Shown here in pieces: positions 30,837 through 39,567 of a stretch of 64,000 bases of DNA. The notes under the pieces were generated by a model. That model worked only from the letters and a program-made list of their open reading frames with translations. It searched no databases and was not told the DNA's origin. The translations under genes were made by a program, and so were the position numbers. Every line of letters starts with the position of its first letter. Position 1 is the first letter of the stretch. This stretch comes from Novosphingobium sp. NDB2Meth1. GTDB taxonomy: Bacteria > Pseudomonadota > Alphaproteobacteria > Sphingomonadales > Sphingomonadaceae. The DNA lies in the NCBI RefSeq assembly GCF_900117425.1, contig NZ_FPEH01000034.1:1-64000 (forward strand), read 5' to 3'.

Positions 30837-32576
30837 ATGCTTGACGTACATGGCTGGCTCGAGAAGTTCGGTGCGGCGCTGAAGACAGGGGACGGCGCGG
30901 CGGTGGCGGCGCTGTTCGTGCCGGACGGTCTGTGGCGCGACTATCTGGCGCTGGGCTGGACCTTGGCGACGCATGAGGGGACGGAGGCGATCGCTGCCTT
31001 TGCGGGTGCGCGCGCGGCAGAGTCGGGCATCGGTGGCTTCGCCAGCGACGTGCCGGAAGGCGCGACCGAGGGCTTCATCACCTTCGAGACCGCGCTTGGC
31101 CGTGGCGAAGGCTATGTGCGGTTGATGGGCGAACAGTGCTTTACGCTGCTCACCGCGCTCAAGGAACTCAAGGGGTTCGAGGAACCGCTGCGCGGCCGCC
31201 GGAACTCCGGCGTGGTCGACGAGACCGGCAAGCGCACCTGGGAAGACGTGCGGCATGATGATGTCGAGCAGTGGAGCGAGAGCAATCCGCCCTACGTACT
31301 GGTCATCGGCGCGGGGCAGGGCGGCCTCGCGCTCGGCGCGCGGCTCAAGATGCTGGGCGTGCCGTGCCTGCTCATCGACAAGTACCCGCGCGTGGGTGAC
31401 CAGTGGCGCTCGCGCTACAAGTCTCTGCTGCTGCACGATCCGGTGTGGTACGACCACATGCCCTATGTGCCGTTCCCAGATCACTGGCCGGTCTACACCC
31501 CCAAGCAGAAGATGGGCGATTGGCTGGAATACTATGCCGCGATCATGGAACTGGGGATCTGGACCAGCACCGAATGCAAAGGCATCTCGCGCGATCCCGC
31601 CACCGGAAGATGGCAGGTTTCGCTTGTGCGCGATGGCAAGCCGTTAACGCTTTCGCCCGAACACGTAGTGATGGCGGTCGGCAATGCCGGCTTCCCGATC
31701 ACGCCGACGTTCCCGGGGCAGGAGACCTTCAAGGGCCACCAGTGCCATTCGAGCGCGCATCCGGGCGGCGAGGGGCTGGCAGGCCAGCGCGTGATCGTGG
31801 TCGGCGCGAACAATTCGGCGCATGACATCTGCGCCGATCTCGTCAGCCATGGGGCCGAGCCGGTGATGATCCAGCGCTCCTCGACGCTGATCGTGCGCCA
31901 ATCGAACATGGAGACGCTGCTGGCGGGAGCCTACTCGCAGCAGGCGTACGATTCCGGGCTCACGACGGACAAGGCCGACCTGCTCAGTGCCTCGGTGCCG
32001 ATGCGGCTGGCCGAGAAGGTCAACAAGGCGACGTGGGATGCGCTGCGGGTTTCGGAAGCGCCGTTCTACCAGCGGCTGACGGATGCGGGGTTCCAGGTCG
32101 ATTTCGGGCCGGACGGCACCGGCATCGCGATGAAGTTCCAGCGCACGTCCTCGGGTTATTATGTCGATGTCGGCGCTTCGGAAATGGTCGCGGATGGACG
32201 GATCAAAGTGCGGTCGGGCGTGACGATCGAGCGGATCGACGAGGATGGGATGGTGCTTTCCGACGGCAGCCACGAGCGGGCAGACCGAATCATCTACGCA
32301 ACCGGCTTCGGCGACATGAAGCAGTGGGTGGCGCGGCTGATCAACCCGGACGTGGCGGAGCGTATCGGCAAGACCTGGGGCTATGGCTCGGGCTTCGCCG
32401 GCGATCCCGGTCCGTGGGAAGGCGAAATGAAGAACCTGTGGAAGCCGACCGCCGAGCCGGGGCTGTGGTTCATGGCCGGAAATCTCGCGATGGCACGCAG
32501 TTACTCGCAGTACCTCGGGCTTCAGCTCAAGGCGCGGTACGAGGGCCTGCCGGTCGAGCCTTACGTCCCCGCGTAA
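30837..32576 (+). CDS. Flavin-containing monooxygenase with N-terminal NTF2-like domain
   Basis: A 579-residue FAD/NAD(P)-dependent monooxygenase. The N-terminal 130 residues look like an NTF2/SnoaL-type domain. The first Rossmann motif is GAGQGGLALG (about 157-166). The FMO-identifying FxGxxxH is present as FKGHQCH (about 297-303), and a second dinucleotide motif VVGANNSAHD follows. Baeyer-Villiger oxidation or N-hydroxylation are both possible. Co-location with a receptor and an aminotransferase suggests catabolism of an imported compound. The last 16 bases overlap the convergent MFS gene. Confidence 0.85.
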   Translation: MLDVHGWLEKFGAALKTGDGAAVAALFVPDGLWRDYLALGWTLATHEGTEAIAAFAGARAAESGIGGFASDVPEGATEGFITFETALGRGEGYVRLMGEQCFTLLTALKELKGFEEPLRGRRNSGVVDETGKRTWEDVRHDDVEQWSESNPPYVLVIGAGQGGLALGARLKMLGVPCLLIDKYPRVGDQWRSRYKSLLLHDPVWYDHMPYVPFPDHWPVYTPKQKMGDWLEYYAAIMELGIWTSTECKGISRDPATGRWQVSLVRDGKPLTLSPEHVVMAVGNAGFPITPTFPGQETFKGHQCHSSAHPGGEGLAGQRVIVVGANNSAHDICADLVSHGAEPVMIQRSSTLIVRQSNMETLLAGAYSQQAYDSGLTTDKADLLSASVPMRLAEKVNKATWDALRVSEAPFYQRLTDAGFQVDFGPDGTGIAMKFQRTSSGYYVDVGASEMVADGRIKVRSGVTIERIDEDGMVLSDGSHERADRIIYATGFGDMKQWVARLINPDVAERIGKTWGYGSGFAGDPGPWEGEMKNLWKPTAEPGLWFMAGNLAMARSYSQYLGLQLKARYEGLPVEPYVPA

Positions 32577-33733
32577 GCGCGCGGCCTGAGCGCGAGTGCC
32601 GCGCCGATCATGGCGAGGCCAAGGATGACCGCGGCGGCGCAGGCGAGCAGCACGGTGTCGAGGCCCCCATATTCCTTGGGCAACTCGATCAGCATCCCGG
32701 CGGCGGTGGGCAGGATCGCTGCTCCGAGGAGCTGCGCTGTCGCCGCGTAGGGCAGGCTCCGGCGTGTCGGGTCCGCTTCCAGCAGGAAGCCGGTGAGCGC
32801 GGGGGTGACGACCATCCAGACGAAGCCGTAGCCGACGACGAGGCCCCAGCCCACGAGGCCTTCCGCGCCGCGCAGGAACAGCAGCGCGACGATGATCATG
32901 AGCCCCAAGCAGGTCACGATCGCGCGCAACCCGGCATGCCCGCGCTCGCCAATCGAGATGGCGACCAGCGCGCCGGCCATCTGGCCGACCATCGAGGCGG
33001 TCAGCATCGGCGTCACGCGTTCAGGGGCGATGCCGCGCGCCTCGAGCCAGAGGCCCATGTAGGCCCAGATTCCGACGATCGCGCCGACGAGCAAGGCAGA
33101 GGCGGCGAGGCCGGTCCAGCCCGACAGGGGAATGGTACCCTTGCTTGCCGGGTCTTCAGGGTGGGCGCCTGAAGCGAGGCTTTTCGGCACGAGCGGCAAG
33201 GTCAGCGCGGTGAGCGCGGCAACCACGGCAAGGGCATGCTGGACATCGGCCGCGGCGCCCGGCGCGGCCGCGCTCGCGAACCACTGCAGGATGGCATACT
33301 GGCTGGCGGCTTGCAGGAAGAGGAACGCGGCTGCAGCGGCATTGAGGCCCTTCGACCGCGCAATGGCACCAGCCGCGACCCCGACCAGCAGGCCGCCGCC
33401 TGCGCCGGAGACCGCACGGGCGAGGAGCAGCGGAACCGCCGCCGGAAAGAGGTTCGCCGCGATGGTGACAGCGATCCCGACGAATGCCACCAGCCGTGCC
33501 GGCACGCGGCTGAGCAGCGCGATCCCGCCTGCACTCCCGAGCGCGATGGCGGCAATCTCGATGGCGGCGAGGAGTCCAAGGCTGGCCTCGCCGATCCGGC
33601 CTTCGTGGACGTAGCTGCCGTAGAGCAGCGGTTGTACCCCCAATACAAGCAGGCCAGCGGCACCGATCAGCAGGCACGCGCCGAGCGCGCGGCCCGTGGG
33701 CGAGGGGCCGGTTGGTTCCTGCTGCGCCGCCAT
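32561..33733 (-). CDS. MFS transporter
   Basis: A 390-residue major facilitator with about 12 hydrophobic segments. The start at 33733 is set by GAGGAG eight bases upstream, which rejects a longer in-frame start. The substrate is not recognisable. Its convergent overlap with the monooxygenase gene, and the receptor/aminotransferase cluster beyond, make import or efflux of the same compound plausible but unproven. A perfect 14-bp palindrome lies 18 bases before the start codon. Confidence 0.82.
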   Translation of the reverse strand: MAAQQEPTGPSPTGRALGACLLIGAAGLLVLGVQPLLYGSYVHEGRIGEASLGLLAAIEIAAIALGSAGGIALLSRVPARLVAFVGIAVTIAANLFPAAVPLLLARAVSGAGGGLLVGVAAGAIARSKGLNAAAAAFLFLQAASQYAILQWFASAAAPGAAADVQHALAVVAALTALTLPLVPKSLASGAHPEDPASKGTIPLSGWTGLAASALLVGAIVGIWAYMGLWLEARGIAPERVTPMLTASMVGQMAGALVAISIGERGHAGLRAIVTCLGLMIIVALLFLRGAEGLVGWGLVVGYGFVWMVVTPALTGFLLEADPTRRSLPYAATAQLLGAAILPTAAGMLIELPKEYGGLDTVLLACAAAVILGLAMIGAALALRPRAYAGT

Positions 33734-33751
33734 GCCAACTCCTCGTTGTTT

Positions 33752-33765
33752 CCGATAATTATCGG
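33752..33765. promoter_or_regulatory. Perfect palindrome upstream of the MFS gene, candidate operator
   Basis: CCGATAATTATCGG is a perfect 14-bp palindrome ending 18 bases from the MFS start codon, where a bound repressor would block transcription or early elongation. It contains TTATC but lacks the GATAA spacing of the galactoside sites, so it is probably bound by another protein. Confidence 0.45.
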
Positions 33766-33853
33766 GTTTATTGGGCAGGCCGGGAGTCAAGTCAAGCGCG
33801 CGCCGATGCACGGCTCGACCGGCTGGGACTTGTGCTGGCGATGTGCAGAAAGT

Positions 33854-33930
<77 letters not shown>

Positions 33931-34096
33931 ACTGGGTTCGCCCTAGAGCATGCGGTGCCGGTGCGGCAAGGCGCAATCGTGACACGACGGGTCGTCCCGT
34001 GCGGTCATGCGCCCTATTGGTATTGTTACGGGGAGATGGCATGAAAGCCGGGCGATCCGTCCGGGCAGGGGCGGCGGGGTGGGAGCACTGCAAAGG

Positions 34097-34297
34097 ATGT
34101 CGCAATTCTTCAAGCGACTGCGCTGTCTGCTGGGGCGGCATTCGCCCGCCCGGCGGCTGGTGCGCTATGACGGACATCTCAAGATCGGACCCTGCAAGTA
34201 TTGCGGTGTGCAGCTCGAGAAGCGCGCTGACGGCCGGTGGGTGATCCGTCCGCAGCAGGGTGCGGGCAAACGGGACACGGTGGTTCAGGAGGACTGA
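34097..34297 (+). CDS. Conserved-looking small protein with a CxxC motif
   Basis: A 66-residue basic protein beginning MSQFFKRLRCLLGRHSPARR, with CKYCGVQLEKR near the middle. The single CxxC plus nearby Cys and His residues could bind zinc, but this is not established. The ATG at 34097 is preferred over the longer reading from 34007 because GGGAG lies upstream and the earlier sequence has no protein-like features. It lies between tRNA-Pro and astD, 81 bases before the latter. Confidence 0.55.
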   Translation: MSQFFKRLRCLLGRHSPARRLVRYDGHLKIGPCKYCGVQLEKRADGRWVIRPQQGAGKRDTVVQED

Positions 34298-34378
34298 ACC
34301 CGGGTGGTTGACCTTCGAGTGGCGCGCGCCCAATTGGCTAGCGGGTAATACCGACCCGCAAAGCCAAGAGGAGCGAGC

Positions 34379-35782
34379 ATGACCACCTGGACTTCCACCG
34401 ACCCCATGACCGGCGACGTGCTGTGGCAGGGCGAGGACGCGGATGTCGATGCGGCAGTCATGGCGGCCCGTGCGGCGCAAAGGGATTGGGCGCCGCGTCC
34501 GCTGGCGGAGCGCATTGCCATTGCCGAGCGCTATGCCGAGGTGGTGAAAGCCCATGCCGAAGAGTTCGCCTGCACGATCGCGCGCGAGACGGGGAAGCCC
34601 TTGTGGGAAGCGCGCACCGAAGTCGGCACCGTTGCCGCCAAGGTCGCAATATCGATCACCGCGCAGGCCGAGCGCGCCGGGGAGCGCCATGGCGAGGCGG
34701 CGGGCGTGCCCCAGGCGCTGCGCCATAAGCCGCATGGCGTGCTGGCCGTGCTGGGCCCGTACAATTTTCCGGCGCACCTGCCCAACGGCCACATCGTGCC
34801 GGCGCTGCTGGCGGGTAATGCGGTGGTGTTCAAGCCGTCCGAACTGACCCCGGCCTCGGGCGCCTTCATGGCCGGTCTATGGGCCGAAGCCGGGCTGCCC
34901 GAAGGCGTTCTGGTGGTGACGCAGGGCCGCGCCGATACGGGCCGCGCGCTGGCGGCGCATCCGGAGCTGGACGGGTTGCTGTTCACCGGCTCCTCCAACA
35001 CCGGCCTTGCGCTGCATCAGGCGTTCGCTGCGCGGCCTGACCGAATTCTGGCGATCGAGACGGGTGGCAACAACCCGCTGGTTGCATGGGATATTGCCGA
35101 GACCGACATCGCGGCGGCGGCTTCGCTGGTGCTGCAATCGGCGTTCCTATCGGCAGGCCAGCGCTGCACTTGCGCGCGGCGGCTGATCGTGGGGCCGGAC
35201 GGCGATGCGCTGATCGATGCCGTCGCGGCGATGGCGGACCGGATCATCGCCGGCGGGCCGTTCGACGAGCCTGCGCCGTTCATGGGGCCGGTGGTCGACA
35301 TGAACGCGGCGGCGCGGGTCGAGAAGGCCTGGGACGCGCTGGTGGCAATGGGAGGCAAGGTGATCCGCCCGCTGCGGCGCCTGCGCGAAGGGACGCCGCT
35401 TCTCTCGCCCGCGATCATCGACGTGACGGGCCTTGCCGTGCCGGACGAGGAAATCTTCGGACCCGTGCTGCAGGTGATGCGCGTCGCCGATTTCGATGCG
35501 GCGATGTCCGCGGCGAACGCCACGCGCTACGGTCTGGCGGCGAGCCTGATCGGCGGAGACGAGGCGCTCTATCGCCGCTTCTGGGCAGCCAGCCGCGCGG
35601 GCGTGGTCAACTGGAACCGGCCGACCAACGGCGCGGCGTCCTCCGCGCCCTTCGGCGGCGTGGGGATTTCGGGCAACCACCGCCCGAGCGCCTACTACGC
35701 GGCGGATTATTGCGCCTGGCCGGTGGCCAGCCTTGAAAGCCCGGCTATTGCCGCCGCTGCGCTGACCGGGTTGCGAGACTAG
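34379..35782 (+). CDS. astD: N-succinylglutamate 5-semialdehyde dehydrogenase
   Basis: A 467-residue aldehyde dehydrogenase of the AstD type, which oxidises succinylglutamate semialdehyde in the arginine succinyltransferase pathway. AstD-like signatures include GPYNFPAHLPNGHIVPALLAG (given at about residues 127-147), FTGSSNTG, the general-base region ETGGNNPL and the nucleophile C263 in GQRCTCARR. AGAGGAG precedes the ATG. No other ast genes are in the window, so either the pathway is dispersed or the enzyme serves another acylated semialdehyde. The stop is 1 base from a convergent tRNA gene. Confidence 0.87.
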   Translation: MTTWTSTDPMTGDVLWQGEDADVDAAVMAARAAQRDWAPRPLAERIAIAERYAEVVKAHAEEFACTIARETGKPLWEARTEVGTVAAKVAISITAQAERAGERHGEAAGVPQALRHKPHGVLAVLGPYNFPAHLPNGHIVPALLAGNAVVFKPSELTPASGAFMAGLWAEAGLPEGVLVVTQGRADTGRALAAHPELDGLLFTGSSNTGLALHQAFAARPDRILAIETGGNNPLVAWDIAETDIAAAASLVLQSAFLSAGQRCTCARRLIVGPDGDALIDAVAAMADRIIAGGPFDEPAPFMGPVVDMNAAARVEKAWDALVAMGGKVIRPLRRLREGTPLLSPAIIDVTGLAVPDEEIFGPVLQVMRVADFDAAMSAANATRYGLAASLIGGDEALYRRFWAASRAGVVNWNRPTNGAASSAPFGGVGISGNHRPSAYYAADYCAWPVASLESPAIAAAALTGLRD

Positions 35783-35783
35783 T

Positions 35784-35859
35784 TGGTGGGCCCGGCAGGA
35801 TTCGAACCCGCGACCTAGCCGTTATGAGCGGCCAGCTCTAACCGCTGAGCTACAGGCCC
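35784..35859 (-). tRNA. tRNA with CAT anticodon, probably tRNA-Ile2 (lysidine type)
   Basis: A 76-base gene with encoded CCA. The acceptor GGGCCTG pairs with CGGGCCC, and the anticodon arm is GCCG-CTCATAA-CGGC. The anticodon reads CAT, which could mean elongator Met or Ile decoding AUA after lysidine modification. The GGGCCTGTAGCTCAG beginning and the GGCCGCTCATAACGGCT arm resemble alphaproteobacterial Ile2 genes more than Met, so Ile2 is preferred. Confidence 0.85.
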
Positions 35860-35914
35860 ACCTTGGTCGCGACGGTTAGTGCGGCGCCGGCCGAATGGCA
35901 AGCAGGGCGAGGGC

Positions 35915-36916
35915 TCAGAGCACCACGGCGGCCATGATCTCGGCGACGCTGGCCGGACGGATGTCGCGCCGTTTGAGGTAGGAGAAGACGGCGCGCCACC
36001 AGTCGTAAAGCCGATCCAGCTCGTCCGCGTCGCGCACATAGGGCGTGAGGCCGGGGCGCAGCGAGGGGCTGTGGAACGAGAAGACGAGGATCGGCAGCCC
36101 GTCGTCGAGCGCGATGTCGATGCCTTTGACCGCCTCGTCGATGCTCACGCCTTCCGGGGTCAGCGGAATGCGTTCGAGCATGGCCATGCGGGCGAGCAGG
36201 CCGCGCAGCTTGGGCGTGCGCCAGAGTGCGGGATAGAGCAGCGGACCCTGCTGGCGCAGCATGCCCCAGAACACGGTGGTGAGCGGCAGTTCCATCAGGC
36301 CGCCGGGCTGGTCTACCCACCATGGCACGACCGGATGTTCGCGGAAATTGGGGCCGCCGGTGGAGCTGTAGTCGAAGCGGGAACGCACCGAGGTGTCGAT
36401 CGCGATCCCGGCTGCGGAAAGAATGCCTGCGCTGGCCGGGCCGATGCCATAGCGACCGGCGCGGTAGATCAGCGGGGCCTTGCCGAACGCGTTCTCGATG
36501 GCGTCCTTCAGCGTGTTGAACTTGGCTGCTTCGAGCTCCGGCGGTAGATTGCCGGCGAAACTGTTGTAGACATTGACTTCCTCGTCATGTGGCGGGCTGA
36601 CCCAGGGGTGCAGCTGAATGCCGATTTCGGCGCGTCCGGCGGCGACCGCCTCACCCAGCGCTTCGACCGCTGCGGGATCGGTCGCGATCGGATAGTCGAG
36701 CAGATAGACCGGCGCGACGCCCATGCCTTCGCAGAACTGCTGGAACCGCGCGAGCCATGGAACGTGGCTGAGACCGTGCCCAGTGCGGCCAAGCGGCTGG
36801 GTCCAATCGAATTCTTCTTCGGTATCGACAGTAACGACGAAGCGCTGGCCGAAGCCCGCCGCGAAGCGCACGTGCTGCCTCGCACCCGGTACTTCGAGAA
36901 TGTTGGGCTGCGACAC
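35915..36916 (-). CDS. Polysaccharide deacetylase (NodB-fold), WalW-like
   Basis: A 333-residue carbohydrate esterase-like protein. VTVDTEEEFDW near residue 28 carries the aspartate of the first NodB motif. QLHPWVSPP supplies histidine for the metal site, and YRAGRYGIGP and FSFHSPSLRPG are later motifs. The sequence resembles WalW-type deacetylases linked to cell-surface polysaccharides. The start appears to be GTG at 36916, only 16 bases after the histidine-kinase stop, so the two genes probably form an operon. No signal peptide is visible. Confidence 0.82.
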   Translation of the reverse strand: MSQPNILEVPGARQHVRFAAGFGQRFVVTVDTEEEFDWTQPLGRTGHGLSHVPWLARFQQFCEGMGVAPVYLLDYPIATDPAAVEALGEAVAAGRAEIGIQLHPWVSPPHDEEVNVYNSFAGNLPPELEAAKFNTLKDAIENAFGKAPLIYRAGRYGIGPASAGILSAAGIAIDTSVRSRFDYSSTGGPNFREHPVVPWWVDQPGGLMELPLTTVFWGMLRQQGPLLYPALWRTPKLRGLLARMAMLERIPLTPEGVSIDEAVKGIDIALDDGLPILVFSFHSPSLRPGLTPYVRDADELDRLYDWWRAVFSYLKRRDIRPASVAEIMAAVVL

Positions 36917-36932
36917 GCCTTGGATTGTCCCC

Positions 36933-38684
36933 TCAGCCGGTATGACTGCCGACTATGCCCCTTTGGCTAGGTGCATCACGCGCACTGGTCAAGAGAGGGA
37001 GGTTGACGACTACCCGGCCGTCTTCGCGCAGCATGAGCCCGCCCGCAGCACGCACCTCTGCGGTACACAGGCGCAGTGCGAAGCCGCTGCCGAGCATGCC
37101 GCCCGGGCTGGCGAGACTGTCGGTAACCAGTAGCGACGCGCTGTCATCACGCGCTGCAAGTGTGGTGGGCAGCGGCAGGATAAGGCGGACGGCATAACCG
37201 CTGGGGCCAGCCCCGACACTGAGCGAAAGGGCAAGGCGCTCTCCCGGAGCGGCGGCACTGGCGACGAGCGAGAGCAGGCGCCACAGGGTGCGCTCAAGCT
37301 CTTCGTACGGGACGGCGACGGGCAGCGGACCATCAGGCAAGTCATGCGTGAACGCCACTTCGCGCGGGGCGAGGAGCGGATCGAGCTGGTCGATCAGCCG
37401 GGTCAGCAGCGCGGTGAGATCGGTCTCGCCACCTGCACGGACGTCGGCGTCGGGGGCGGCGGTTTCGAGCATGGCGAGCCGCTCGACATCCTCGAAGCCC
37501 GCCAGCATGCGCGCGGCGTCGGAAGCGATCCCGGCGGCAAGGCTGCGATACTGGTGCGGCGTGGGGCCGAGCAGCTGCTGCTGGATCAACTCGGCAAAGC
37601 CCTGGATCGCGTTGATCGGCGTGCGCAGCTCGTGCAGCATTTGCCGCAGGCGGTCGGTGCTGCGCCGTGCCGCATCCTCGGAAGCGGCTGCGAGGTCGGC
37701 TGCAGGCGGGACGGGCGGACGGCGCAGGCGTGCATGCCAGCCGAGGAAGTGGCCGGTGTCGGGCACGAAATCGGGTACTGCATCGATACGCCAGGCGCCT
37801 TCAAGCGGGCCGGGGCCTTCCAGTTCCAGCTTTCCGCCGATGACCGGCAGGCGCGCGCGCGCGGCGCCGAGCGTGGCCGGATCGCACGTCACCGGTGCAT
37901 CGGGATCGGTGGCGAAGGGGCGCAGGCCGACGAGCGCGGCAGCATGGCCGGTACCGGCGGCGATGACCGTACCTTCGGCATCGAGCGCAATATCGACCGC
38001 TGTTATGGCGGGCTGGGCCGCGGCCACTTCATCGGCGAAGGGCAGGCGGGTCTGGCCGGAAGGGAGTGCGGCGCCGGTGCCGGCAGCGGCGGGTTCCCGC
38101 GCCCGGCGGAAGGCTTCGATGCGGGCAATGATCGCGCCGATGCCTTCGCCCGCAGGAATGGCAGTGCCATCGCTGGTGGGTGCCGCCGTGCCGATCTGCG
38201 GCAGCGGTACGATCCGGCTCTCCGGCTCTGCCTGCTGTTCGAATCCGGGGGGAAGCGGCAGCGCGAAATCGGTGATGCCGAGCCGGGCCAGTAACCCTTC
38301 CACGTCTGGTCCCAGATCGCGGCGGTGGCGCAGGAAACCACGCGCCTGCACCGGCAGGTCCGGAATGAGCTGGAGCCATTCGCGGTCCTGCAACCGGGCC
38401 GCAGTCATCGCCGCCAGTGCCACTTTGGGACCGGCTTCGGCAAAATGCTCGACAAGTATTGGTGAACGCAGCGCTGAAGCGGCGATAAGGGATGCACTCG
38501 ATTGCTCGCCCAGCATCTGGATAAGCGAATCAAGCCGGGTCAGCGCGGCCATGTGCCGCTCCGTCCAGCGCTTGGCTGGCGTGCGGCCGAGCAGGTCCAG
38601 CAACTGGCGCATTTGCGTGGCGAGCGCACCCGGTCCGGCCGCGACGGTGCGCAGCACGGTTTCGAGGCGATCGTCGACAATCAT
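36933..38684 (-). CDS. Histidine-kinase-like protein with intact H-box and degenerate ATPase domain
   Basis: A 583-residue protein. The first 330 residues carry no domain I recognise. A HisKA domain follows, with phosphoacceptor H351 in MLHELRTPINAIQGF. The ATPase part is eroded: the N-box asparagine is missing (ERTLWRLLSLVASAA), there is no DxGxG G1 motif, and the G2 region reads GGMLGSGFALRL. No transmembrane segment is evident. It may be a phosphotransfer protein or pseudokinase rather than an active kinase. The ATG at 38684 has TTGGAGAA upstream; a GTG 18 bases earlier is less likely. The 290-bp gap beyond the start shows nothing else. Confidence 0.8.
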   Translation of the reverse strand: MIVDDRLETVLRTVAAGPGALATQMRQLLDLLGRTPAKRWTERHMAALTRLDSLIQMLGEQSSASLIAASALRSPILVEHFAEAGPKVALAAMTAARLQDREWLQLIPDLPVQARGFLRHRRDLGPDVEGLLARLGITDFALPLPPGFEQQAEPESRIVPLPQIGTAAPTSDGTAIPAGEGIGAIIARIEAFRRAREPAAAGTGAALPSGQTRLPFADEVAAAQPAITAVDIALDAEGTVIAAGTGHAAALVGLRPFATDPDAPVTCDPATLGAARARLPVIGGKLELEGPGPLEGAWRIDAVPDFVPDTGHFLGWHARLRRPPVPPAADLAAASEDAARRSTDRLRQMLHELRTPINAIQGFAELIQQQLLGPTPHQYRSLAAGIASDAARMLAGFEDVERLAMLETAAPDADVRAGGETDLTALLTRLIDQLDPLLAPREVAFTHDLPDGPLPVAVPYEELERTLWRLLSLVASAAAPGERLALSLSVGAGPSGYAVRLILPLPTTLAARDDSASLLVTDSLASPGGMLGSGFALRLCTAEVRAAGGLMLREDGRVVVNLPLLTSARDAPSQRGIVGSHTG

Positions 38685-38974
38685 GCGTTCTCCAAGTGGC
38701 ACGAGGCGCGCGCAAAGGCGCCCGTGTTGGTTACCGGGACCCTAACAAAATGCGGGTGGGCGGGAAGGGGCCTGTTGATTGCGTTGCATTGTGGGACGAT
38801 TGCGATATTAAACAACAAAATTATCGATGGCAGCCGCACAAGGTGTGGAAAGTTACCAAGATTGGCCGGACAGCCCCCTCCATGCCGCCTATTCCATGGG
38901 CATGACAAGGGGCGGCGTTAACCAATCGATCCGACCACGAGCCATCCCAGCGCGCGCAGGATAGACGAAAGCAC

Positions 38975-39442
38975 ATGGCAACTCTCGACGGGATCGATCG
39001 GCGTCTACTCGCCGAACTGCAGGATGAAGGGCGGGTCACCAATGTCGAGCTGGCGCAGCGCGTCGGCCTGACCGCGCCGCCCTGCCTGCGCCGGGTCCGC
39101 GCGCTCGAGGAAGCGGGCGTGATCCGCGGCTATCACGCCGAGCTTGACCCTTCGAAGCTGGGCTTCGCGATCACCGTGTTCGCGCTGGTCAGCCTGAAGA
39201 GCCAGGCGGAGGAGTCGCTGCGTCAGTTCGAGGAGCACATGCGCACCCTGCCCGAAGTGCGCGAGTGCCACATGCTAAACGGCGAGATCGATTTCATCCT
39301 CAAGATCGTCAGCCGTGATCTGCAGAGCTTCCAGGAATTCCTCACCAGCAAGCTGACGCCTGCGCCCAACGTGGCGAGCGTCAAGACCTCGCTCACCATT
39401 CGCACGGCCAAGCAATTGCCGGGCGTGCCGCTGGACGATTGA
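38975..39442 (+). CDS. Lrp/AsnC family transcriptional regulator
   Basis: A 155-residue feast/famine regulator. The N-terminal helix-turn-helix (about 20-45) includes TNVELAQRVGLTAPPCLRRV, and the C-terminal RAM ligand-binding domain contains HMLNGEIDFILKIVSRD. Such proteins form octamers and usually sense amino acids. It reads alone between the histidine kinase and the tricorn-like protease gene, so the target is not evident. GACGAAAG lies before the ATG. Confidence 0.93.
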   Translation: MATLDGIDRRLLAELQDEGRVTNVELAQRVGLTAPPCLRRVRALEEAGVIRGYHAELDPSKLGFAITVFALVSLKSQAEESLRQFEEHMRTLPEVRECHMLNGEIDFILKIVSRDLQSFQEFLTSKLTPAPNVASVKTSLTIRTAKQLPGVPLDD

Positions 39443-39502
39443 GCCGGCGCCGGAGCAGCGGCGGTCGCGCCGGATCGGTTCAGATTTAGCGCGCGGAGGA
39501 TT

Positions 39503-39567
39503 AGGCAAAGTCCTGCGGCGGCGTTAAACTCGTGGGCGCGCGACATCGTGACCGGAGGACTTTGCCT
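39503..39567 (+). promoter_or_regulatory. Long-range hairpin that can mask the ribosome-binding site of the tricorn-like gene
   Basis: AGGCAAAGTCCT (39503-39514) is perfectly complementary to AGGACTTTGCCT (39556-39567). One further pair outside and three pairs after a single mismatch extend it. The right arm contains the GGAGGA Shine-Dalgarno and ends directly at the ATG (39568). A 41-base loop separates the arms. If both arms are in the mRNA, initiation would be blocked unless the hairpin opens. Confidence 0.5.

Noticed and set aside
33752..33765. MFS palindrome as a sixth galactoside operator
   Set aside because: It contains TTATC but with a different centre (CCGATAATTATCGG) and lies next to an unrelated gene cluster.
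38696..38905. Small plus-strand frame in the gap before the Lrp-like gene
   Set aside because: No good ribosome-binding site, no homology recognised and composition unlike neighbouring genes.
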